NCBI RefSeq assembly: GCF_020379485.1
Contig: NC_063452.1
Location: 54,775,377-54,839,376, forward strand
Length of the DNA: 64,000 nt
DNA from: Brassica napus
Lineage: Eukaryota; Streptophyta; Magnoliopsida; Brassicales; Brassicaceae
Reading direction: 5' to 3'
Part shown: one piece after another, positions 50,080 through 59,601 of the stretch
Position numbering within the stretch: position 1 is the first letter of the stretch
How the letters are laid out: every line of letters starts with the position of its first letter
Made by a program: the position numbers and the translations under genes
The notes under the pieces: generated by a model
What the model saw: the letters and a program-made list of their open reading frames with translations, nothing else
Database searches by the model: none
Told to the model about the DNA's origin: nothing

Positions 50080-51005
50080 GAACTCTTTCTCTCACTCCTC
50101 AGTCCTTTTTCTCTCAAAAGTTACCGTACGTGCTCTTTGTGTTTTGCTCCGGCGTTGGTTTCTCCGACGTCGAAATCCACCTTCTCTTCCCGATCTAGTT
50201 TTCTCTTTGCTTCCTGATTCTAAAGAGATCCATCTTCGATATGTTTTGGTACTCTGAATTTTCATCGTTGGTGAGTGTCTGGTTCTTCTACGGATAGGAC
50301 TAGTTTTGCCGGTTGTTTGAGTGTTTGGTGTACCGAAAAGTTGGTGTGAGCTTGATAGGGCAAGGGAGAGCGTTTTCATGGTTGTGACTTAGCAGTCTTT
50401 TTGGTAAGGGTAATATGTTCAGTGGTTGCTTGCTGTTTATGACTTCTCCCGTGAGTGTTCATGGAGAAGTTCTGTAGGCAAGGCTTCAGTTTCATGGTGT
50501 TTGGGTGAGCTTCTTTCTTTAGTTGTTTGTCGTGTATGTATCCAAGGTGTGTGGACCGAGCTGCGAGTTCCCGTTGTCGAGTTATGAAGTCTCCGGGTTA
50601 GTCTTATCGTTTGGCGGGCGAGGCAGCATCGATAAGTGTGGTTGTATGAGAAGTGGAGGTTACCGGGTGGCGAGCCAGTGGCAGCAGCGGTAACTCCCTA
50701 TCATTGGCGTTTACTCTTTTCTAAATACTGCTTGGTGTGTTGTTGTAGCTCTTGTGATGATTATCCGTTTATGGTGCTAGTGTTGGTTTGGTTATTATGT
50801 TTTATGTCCTTTTAAGTCACCCCTATGTGGGTTTAAATCACCCCGATGTGGGTTTAAGTCACCCCGATGTGGGTTTAAGTCGCCCCTGTGTGGGATTTAG
50901 TTACCGTTTTCTATGGGTTTTCAGTGTTGGGGCTATTTCGTTTTGCCGTCAACATTTGTATGAATTTTGGTCTTTGGCGTATGAATGAATATCAATTGGG
51001 GAAAA
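50080..51005 (+). mobile_element. Retroposon without coding capacity, about 0.93 kb
   Basis: Begins with a CT-rich leader (GAACTCTTTCTCTCACTCC) and ends in an A run (51002-51011) after ATGAATGAATATCAATTGGG. Flanks AAAAAATGCCATCT (50066-50079) and AAAAAATCCCATCT (51006-51019) match at 13 of 14 bases, an acceptable LINE/SINE-type duplication. There is no reverse transcriptase inside. It resembles the 919-bp retroposon at 19979 in plan, not in sequence. Confidence 0.6.
50811..50894. repeat. 21-bp tandem repeat, four copies
   Basis: The unit TTTAAGTCACCCCGATGTGG plus one base starts at 50811, 50832, 50853 and 50874. It has single-base variants and lies inside the retroposon. Confidence 0.9.
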
Positions 51006-51030
51006 AAAAAATCCCATCTAGTCTATTTTT

Positions 51031-52186
51031 TCATAACGAACACGATCGAGAATATCCTAGTTTTACTTTCCACCCATTCCAAGAGCGAACAAGCTTTGTC
51101 TTCAGTTCAACTTTGATGTGTTCATCATCGGGTTCTTGGACATGAGCATTTGCTTTCTTTCTCTCCAGGGAAATCTCATCAAGCTTTGTCTTCAACCACT
51201 CAACCTTGAATCCCGCTTGTCTTAGTTCGGTCAAGTACTCGCTGCGAGCGTTGGATAGCTCAGTATCGGTGAAGCAATGTGGAGGCTTGTTCAGTGTCTT
51301 GATGACGCCGAGGAGGAGAGATTCATGTATGCTGTCCTCACGAATTGATTACTTTGTCTAAAATTTGCTGCAATGTCCTGGTGTTTCTTGAAAAGCCGAT
51401 ACACTGGAGCAAACTGTCATTATTGTCAACATGTGCAAAAATATATATATATGTTAAAATCAGAAAAGAGATTATAAAAAACATCCATGTAATAAATAAA
51501 TAAATACCTGAGAATAAAGAATTCGGAAACCCAAATAATCTACCATCTCCTTCCCAGTTATACCTCCTTCATCAACAACTTCATGTACTTGTATTTCTAC
51601 CTTAACGATCAGTTTGCTCTTCTCCAGAGATCCTTTTTTCTTTAAGCTTTTTAAGGGGCAGTTCCTTTGACCTACCCCAGTTCTTGGTGTAAGCACAGAA
51701 CACCTGACAGAGTTCTGTCAGACCAAAAACAGAAATATTAGTTTTGAAAAATATTAAGCACAGAACACACACACATGCATAATAGAAGGTAATTAGAATA
51801 TTTTTTTACCAGGGCTTCTGCCGAGCTCTTTGCCTGACTGATTCAACAGAATGAAGGAAAAACTAGCTCTTCTTTTCCATCCAAGTCGGAGCGTTTCAGG
51901 ATTGGGAACGGAGAGGTACACAGACAAGTAGTGATCTTCAACGTTTCTTCCTTTGGGAAAAACTCCAACAAACCTTAAATGAAAGACAAAGATTAACTAA
52001 ACGTTTTGCTAATAATTAATAACAGTTATTTTGTTGAGTGAGATTTTTAAAAAAAAATCAAAACACATAGACATATTCGTTACCATTCGCAGCCGCCACT
52101 TAAGAATATAGGAGATCGTATCAAATCTACTTTCTCCCAGAAGTTATCTATCTCAACGAGAAACTCGTCTGCTTTTGATTCTCCAT
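51031..52186 (-). pseudogene. MATH-domain and coiled-coil protein, broken
   Basis: Minus-strand exons spell a plant MATH (TRAF-like) protein. It starts MENQKQTSF at 52186, then VEIDNFWEKVDLIRSPIFLS, GGCEWFVGVFPKGRNVEDHY and LSVPNPETLRLGWKRRASFS. Next come ELCQVFCAYTKNWG and KKGSLEKSKLIVKVEIQV. The C terminus has the family's coiled-coil start (ELRQAGFKVEWLKTKLDEIS). The frame is broken twice: a T is missing just after MENQKQTSF (near 52158), and an extra A lies in an A run before GGATCTCTGG (near 51640). The coiled-coil region is shorter than usual. Brassicaceae have many MATH-only genes, so loss of one copy is plausible. Confidence 0.75.
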
Positions 52187-52278
52187 TATGTACTGCTTAG
52201 AGTTTCTTTAGCTGGAGCAAAAGAGAGACAGTTAATCTGTTGGTTTTTGCACCGGTAACAAAAGGAGTTATTATATAC

Positions 52279-52798
52279 ATAAATACTTTAAGATAGTATT
52301 AAAAAAGTTTTGGTCACAAAAATAGACCACGAGAATAAAAATGACCAAAATATTTCATTAAAGAGGTAAATATACATTTATACCTCTAGGATTAACTAAT
52401 CCAAACTTTAGGGTTTAGAGTTAAGGGGTGGAGATTTGAGACTGAAGTTTAAATTTTTATAAAATATAAAATAAATATTAAAAATTTGAAAATAAAAATT
52501 TTAAAAATAGTTTCAAAAAGTATCTTTCGAATTACAAAAAGAAAACTTGAAAAAAAATAAAAAAAAATTTTGAAAAAAAAATTTTATAAAAAAGTTCAAA
52601 TTTGAAAACATATAATCTAAAACTATAAACAAAAATGTCTTTTTTTTTATTTTTTTAATTTTTATTTCTATTTTATTTTTTTATATCTAGAGTATTAGTG
52701 TCATTTTACCTATTAAATGAAATATTTTGGTCATTTTCCTCCTTTTAGTCTATTTTTGTGACCAAAACTTGAAAATAATCTATTTAGGAGAATTGCCC
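52279..52798. mobile_element. MITE with about 70-bp inverted repeats, Mutator-like target duplication
   Basis: The left arm TTTTGGTCACAAAAATAGAC...ATGACCAAAATATTTCATT is inverted at the right end (52684-52770). The outer bases TAAATAG/TAAGATAG also pair. The flanking duplication TATTATATAC (10 bp; 9 bp is usual for Mutator-like elements) is at 52269-52278 and 52799-52808. No coding sequence. Confidence 0.7.
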
Positions 52799-52808
52799 TA
52801 TTATATAC

Positions 52809-55800
52809 TAGGTAAGGAACTCGTGCGATATCGTACGAAACTCATTTTGTAAAAAAAAGAATATTCCACATTTTATATAATTGTTTCGAAGAAATACATG
52901 TGTTACAAAAAAACTTACATGCAGTTATATTTTTTATTAGTTAGTTGTAATAAAATTAAAAATATGTCAATACCAATTAGTAAAGGCACACACATTCAAG
53001 TATCTATGCATTTTTAAGTTATTATAGTGAACTAATTTTATTAAAAACATATGCCACTTTGTACAATCTATACTTTTATAGAAAGCATATTATTTTGCTA
53101 TCAAAGTATAATAAAATAAGGAGAAAATACAGATCTTTAATTTTTTCATGAATTTTAAAAATGTATAATATAAGTAAAATGAGAAATACCCACAAACCAT
53201 TTCAGTAAAAATATTCTAAATGAAAAAGATATATAATTGCATATATCATATATATATAGTTTTACTGAAAATATTTGTGGAATACTTTATTAGTGACAGT
53301 ATTTATTTGTTTCACTGATTGTTATATCAACCGAATTAGAACCAAAGTTAAATGAATTATTTTTATAGTAAAAATAAATTCTCAACAAACAAAAATTTCA
53401 CTCAAAAATGAAATTAGGACATTGTCTTCAGCCTCATTGTCGAGGAGCTGAGGGTAAAGGAAGCAACACATGTTATTCAAAGCTATATATGAGACATAAC
53501 ATTCTGGAGACAATAAATTTTCACTTAAAGCAACAAAGTTAATCGCAGAAAAATAATGTTAAATTTTAAATAGTTAAATTTTAGTTAGAAATAATCAGCC
53601 AGATTAGAATGGTTAATCATCAAATATTTTAATTGAGCATTTAAAAGTTGTGAATATTTATATAAACAATTACAATATTACATTTTAATAATTGCAAATA
53701 TTCATCTAGATAATTACAATTGTTTACTTAAAACCATTGTGGAAATAATCCACTTGAATTTTCAAAACATAATATATTCTTCAAGATGATAAAACCTCCA
53801 TTTTCTCCATATATGTTATTTTTGTCCCAAACCTATTTTGTTGAAAATTAAATATAAGTCAAATCGTGTACTTCTGAAAAATATTTATTTATCTCTAACA
53901 ATCTAATAAATATGTTTTTAACACTATATTAGATTTGAGATTAATACTTTCTTAATAGTTCTAATTTTTTGGGATTTTGTAATACTTCAAATATTTGTAC
54001 ATAGTAGGGTAAAATTATTTATCACAATTTCCAATTTGAGAGTATTCTGAAAGTGATTTTCAAATTAGATTATGTTATACAAATTGAAATATAGGGTAAA
54101 AAATAAAATAAATAAGTATTATAATAAGTATAATAATAACCGACAGTTCAATTGAAACTAAATTCCAACTGAACTTTAAAACATCAAACTTGTTATATCT
54201 TCATCTCTAATAGGTTTCCAAAAATTAGACGGTTACACTAAATTTGATGTTTTGTGGAAAGTAATATATATTTTTGGTGTAACATTAATCATCATATGCT
54301 ATTTTAATAAAATATTTAGTGTATTTTATTTAATATCAGAATTAACTTAATTTATTCATTCAATTAAATTTGTAACTAAAATAATGCATGTATAAATTAG
54401 TTAAACTAAAATAGGTAAATAAATAAATAAGTATATAAAATAGTTGAAACAAAAATATTTATATAAAATTAATGTACAACACTTTAACACAAAATTTAAT
54501 GTTTTGATTGGAGATGACATTTAAAGTATATTACTAAAATAATAAATTTTATATTATTTCAACATCAAATGTAGTGTCATGGTTGAAGTTGAACCTTAAA
54601 TAGCAATGTTTATATAAATTCTGATTTGATTAAAGACAGATTTTTCTTTCAGATTTTTTTTGTTGGTGTATACAGTATGAAGACTATTAGAAATATATTA
54701 TTTTCAACATAATTAAGTACCTGATCAACTCAATATTGTAAACTTTCTCTAAAGTATTGCAATTTTCACAAATATGTACTTATTTTTCCTGGTACTTATT
54801 CACGTCATTTTATCCTTGCTTCTTACAAAATTACAAGCCTTTCATGACAAGTTTCAAGCATCGCTGAATCTAAAAGTAACAACAAATATATTACGAGCAC
54901 ATAGTTGGTTTCTTCATATCTTTTTGGTAGTCTGTAGAGGGACAAATGGCAAGATAATTAAATCCATCTTCCAAACACTCAAATCCCAAAAGCAGATATG
55001 TGCATTAAATACATAAGTACAACAAGCCTTCATTTTCTTTTTGCTACGGTTCTTGAGATTCTGTCACGTTCATCCTCTTTCATGTTGTTGTTATAATGAT
55101 GATATAATTGCACAGTAAGTAGGTCGGCGTCACAATTTATTTATTTATTTGAAACCTTGTAAATATATGTATTGCAACGCAATAATTTTGAAACCTTGTA
55201 AATATTGAATTAGCATCGAAACTTAGCTCATTTCCACATGTTCTTCAAGTACAAGCTTTCCCACTTAAACTCATGCACAGACGAGTGTTGCACTTAAGAA
55301 TTATTTTTTGGTAACTTAACTTGAGAATTATTTTACTGAATAAGAAGAATATATACTTATTTCGCAATGATCATATCAGTTTTCCAAAACGTTACGAACC
55401 AATCACTGATAAAACAATGAAAATCGAGTAAACTGCAATACAAAACTGGGAGAAAGTACCTAAATCAGAAAGGAAAGAGAGAAAAAGAAAGTTACAAGGG
55501 GTTCGTGTTCGTTCGTCAGCCAAATAATAAGACGCAATTCACTCCATCTCTTTCCACACACTGCTAACCATTCAAAAAGAGATCCGATCACAAAGACATT
55601 CAAATAGCGACAAGCCCTGAAAATAAACACGGCAGAAACAAATACGTATACTTAAAAATGAGGACGGTTAACAAAATTAAAGAGACATAAATTAATCAGA
55701 CATACGACGAGCATATATAGAAAACAAAACTCTTCAAATTAGGAATATATTAAAACAAACAAATGGTTTACAAACAATTATGTTGAACTTTGTTCTGAGA

Positions 55801-56241
55801 TTCCGGGTGGAAAGATGGACGCTTCTATGAATTGAATGTTCACCAACAAAATATTACGGAATTGGATGTTAAAGGAGACGAGAGCGATAAAAAACGGGTG
55901 AGAAACCTTGATGAATGAAATCCAAAAAACTGCAAACCTATACGGTCTATTCTATAAATAAGTTTGTGAAAAGAGACGACTCTTGGAGATGATGACGGTT
56001 ATACAATTTTTCTAAGCGACGCCTTCGAGGAGTTGTGACTTATCTTAAACAAAATTTTATCCATTAGATTATATATGCAGGACAATTACCACCGTTGGAT
56101 ATGATTTTTTTTCCTATTAAAAAGGTGACGTCAACAGTTAGAAAAAAATCAGGTTTGCTATTATAAGACACCTATTTCTACATTTTAACAATCTTTAAAA
56201 ATAAATACAATTTTTAAAGAATAAAACATACAAAACATAAC
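52809..56241. other. Long AT-rich intergenic region
   Basis: About 3.4 kb with no convincing gene. Open frames such as 54774-55016 lack recognisable similarity and start within AT-rich DNA. A possible MITE around 54130-54600 could not be delimited. Confidence 0.4.
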
Positions 56242-56258
56242 AAATAGAATCTAAAATT

Positions 56259-56937
56259 ATGGCGACTATGGAAATGTAGGAATGAACTAATCTTCAATTC
56301 TAAAGTATGGTCCCCAGGTGGCCTTCACTCAAAGGTAACTGATGATCTAGTAGATTGGCATCGATATAATCAGATTCCTACAACACCAACAGGATGTACC
56401 AGCATTACTACTACTGATCAGGCTCTTAAGTCTTGGTAACCGCCACTTGCAGACTGGGTTAAATGCAATTATGATGTTTCTCACCATCATGGTCGTCAAG
56501 AATCAGGAATGGGCTGGATTATTCGAAATAAATTTGGTATAGTTCTTGACTGTGGAATGGGCAGATTTGAAGGTCGAAGCACAGTAGAAGAAGGTGAATG
56601 TACTGCTTTAATTTGGGCTATTCAGGCAGCTTACTCATTGGGATACAAGAAAGTGATCCTCGAAGGAGATAATATACAAGTCACAAGATGTTTACAAACT
56701 GCAAGCATTAACCTACTATTGGAGAATTATCTAAAGACTATCTCGGCTTGGAAATCTCATTTCCATAACATCAGGTTTATGTATCGTAGTAGGTCTGCAA
56801 ATTCATGTGCAGATTTGTTAGCCAAAAAATCTTTAACATCTGATAATGCATGGAGTGTGTTCCATACGTGTCCCCAATTTTTGTATAACAATGTTATGAC
56901 TGATCTTTTAATATAAACGGAACTTAGTCGGAAAAAA
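56259..56937 (+). mobile_element. 5'-truncated LINE fragment with RNase H domain and 17-bp TSD
   Basis: A perfect duplication, AAATAGAATCTAAAATT, lies at 56242-56258 and 56938-56954, with the A tail merging into the right copy. The plus-strand frame reads WRLWKCRNELIFNSKVWSP, then ALKSW-stop-PPLADWVKCNYD. An RNase H (RVT_3) domain follows from 56509 to 56916 (GMGWIIRNKFGIVLDCG, GECTALIWAI, ILEGDNIQV, RSANSCADLLAK). One stop (TAA near 56438) breaks it. Only the last 0.68 kb of the LINE was inserted. Confidence 0.9.
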
Positions 56938-56954
56938 AAATAGAATCTAAAATT

Positions 56955-57801
56955 TATCTTTTGGATGTAAATTTACATTCTCTAATGAAAAGACACATTT
57001 AAACTTTTTCACAAATTTTTTCAATAGTTACATGTTGAAAAGATCCAACCTTTCAAAATTAATTGAAATTTTAATAAATGTGAAATGATGCAATTTTTTA
57101 TCTTGAACATTGCATTAGTTATTATAGATTGTGAAAATATATATATAAAAATGTATTCTTTTCATAAACAAATATATGAATAATCACAATTTTTCGTATT
57201 TTTTTTAAATAGCACATTTATATGAAAAGACACAACATAACATTTATTCACAAGATGTTCAAAAAAAAAAAATTTATTCATAAATTTTTTAAATAGTTTC
57301 ATATTGAAGAGATACAACCTTTGATCAAAAGACATCTTAATGAACAAACACAGCTTTTAACAAAATTGAGATTTCTATAAAACACACGACCTTCGAAATT
57401 AATTGGGATTGCTATTATTAATATATACACTTATATAGAGTTTAACAAAATTCTAATCCAACCAAAATAAGGAAATTATCCTTTTTGGGTCAATGTTTAT
57501 AACTTAACCATTGCTTCACGGAAACAACGACGCAATTCAATCATATATCAGTTAATATCACTAAAGGTTAGTTTTTCCGCTGATAAAAAATGTTAGTTTT
57601 CCTTCCTTTTTTTTTCGGTCAAAGAATTTTAGTTTTCCAGTTTTCTAATTGATACAGAATCTTAACAATCAATTTTTATAAAATACTTTTATATATTATT
57701 AATGCCCAAAGGGATAGTGGACTCGTTGTATACTAGTTGCTGGCCAGATGGCGCTGGCCTATTGGACTACAACTCAGTACTCAAAGAGTCAAAAAAAACT
57801 C
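56955..57801. other. Intergenic, 3' flank of the hydrolase gene
   Basis: AT-rich, no feature recognised. Confidence 0.4.
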
Positions 57802-58803
57802 TTAAGCTCCGCCGCCAGCGCGCAACTCCCGTTTCCTCTCCGCGGCAGTTCCCGATCGGGTCTTGAGCCATGTCAGGATGTCCCCGTAAACCAGATCGAC
57901 GTCCTCCTCCGATTCACCAACCATCTGATGCCACATCCCCGGATAGATCTTGATCGTCTTATCCTCGCTGCTTGCTCTCCGATGAAGCTCCTCCACGCAC
58001 GCTTGGTCGCAAACAACGTCTCCTCCGCCATGCACTATCAGAAGCGGCACCTCCACCTCCTCGAACCTCCCCTGAAGCTCGTTACATACACGGATCAGCT
58101 CGTAAGCCGTCGCGGCGCGCGGCCTCGCCACCGTCCTCCTAGGACTAGCAATCGCGAGCTTCCTCTTCCACGGCTCCTTGAAGGAAACATCGGGAATCGA
58201 TCCGCGAGTGGGGATGACGCGCCAGGTGGGGATAAGGTTCGCCACGACGAAGAGCAAATGCTCCAACGGCCACGGCGGCTTGAACTTCGCGCTGATTCCA
58301 CACATGGCGCCGTTGAGGATGAGTCCGTCTCAGACGCCTCTCTGACGGAGCGAGATGTAGAGCGCGATGGCTCCGCCTAAGGACTCGGAGTAGAGAAAAC
58401 ACGGCAAATCGGGCGTCTCCTGGCGGTTACGGAAGTCATCGAAGAAGGAGATACAGTCGTCGACGACGGGATTGATGTCAGGGATATGAGCGACGAGGCC
58501 ATCGGAGAATCCATGCCCTTGGTGATCGATCGCGCAGGTGATGTAACCGGATTTAGCGAAGAGGATGGACGTAAGCTGGAGGAACCAGCTGGATTCGCCG
58601 GTGAAGCCGTGAACGACCGCGACGATACCGATGGGACGAGCTGGAGGGAGTGGAGACCACCATTGTGTGAAGATCTTGAGGCCGCGAGGTTTGGTGATGA
58701 AGGCGGAGGACTGGGTGACGGAATGCTTCGCGTAGAACTCATCGGCGGAGAGAGAGCCGAAGGGGTTGTTCTCGTCAGCGTCTGAGATTGGATGCAGAAC
58801 CAT
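57802..58803 (-). pseudogene. Monoglyceride-lipase-like alpha/beta hydrolase (MAGL family, At5g19290/At5g11650-like) with one nonsense codon
   Basis: Intronless frame of 333 codons starting at MVLHPISDAD (58803). The alpha/beta-hydrolase features are complete: oxyanion segment VVHGFTGESSWF, ITCAIDHQGHGFSDG, nucleophile elbow SESLGGA (Ser 141), acid region IVHGGGDVVCD and catalytic His in YPGMWHQMVGESEE. MAGL proteins hydrolyse monoacylglycerols, lysophospholipids or related esters; the substrate of this member is not known to me. One TGA at 58330-58332 interrupts RQRGV-stop-DGLILNGAMCG, where a Trp (TGG) is expected. Translation would stop after 157 residues, before the acid and His, so the product would be inactive. 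Everything after it is conserved, so the change is very recent or is a sequence error. The gene lies between the SPOUT gene and KAPP. Confidence 0.9.
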
Positions 58804-59601
58804 TTTTTTGTTTCTTTTCAAGAAAATATTTCGAGGTGAAGGAGAAAAAGGTTGTTGTGGGGTTTGGGTAAACGGTTGAGGATTAAATGAGGTGTCCGCT
58901 AACTACCAGCTGATCTTGGGCCCGGTTGATTTTCAATTACAAATCTTTTATAGGTTCAATTTGGCTTTTTTTTTGGATAAAATTTAAGATATTCGGCCGG
59001 TTTAACCAATATTACTTATTAGGACAAATTTCCGGTTAAGGTAGTTGGATGTGATAAGAAGGAAATCCAAAAAGTCTGGCTATTTGCTACTTGTTTGTTT
59101 CATCCATCCATCCATGTACCAATACTTGTTTAGTCATGGCTGACCAACAGAATTGGTTGAAATATTGTTTTGATTCCTTAATTTTAAACGGTCAATAGAC
59201 AAAGGCTTTAAACCTCCAAATTATAAGAAAAAATTATTTTGATTTAGCTTAAAATGTTGATGAGTTTCCCAAGGCTTAGAACCGATCTTGTTAATAACAA
59301 GAGTATATGACTCTTTTCTTTTAAAGGCCTTGTGATTATTCTAAACTTCTACGTGGAAGGGAAAGAGAAACGGAAAGAAAACCTCTAACTGTGATCGAGA
59401 AAGAGATAACATTAAACTCTTAATATGATATTATTATATAAGGAAGGGATGAAACCAATATAGCTCGCCATACCCATTCTAAAGCTCTGCGCACCTGAGG
59501 TCTTTTATCTTCTCATATACCCTATGATACTAACACATGTATAAATAAAAGAAGATTTTACACAAAAGACAGACCACTTCCCAAATATATTAATAGACAC
59601 A
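58804..59601. other. Intergenic between KAPP and the hydrolase
   Basis: Hydrolase promoter side and KAPP 3' flank. No other gene seen. Confidence 0.4.

Noticed and set aside
50811..50894. CRISPR-like regular repeats
   Set aside because: Units are directly adjacent with no unique spacers; a minisatellite in a plant nuclear sequence.
54130..54600. Possible MITE with AAATTTGATGTTTTG-like ends
   Set aside because: Inverted matches are short and AT-rich; no target duplication could be found.
57748..58380. 210-codon plus-strand frame
   Set aside because: Antisense of the hydrolase gene, open because of its GC-rich codon use.
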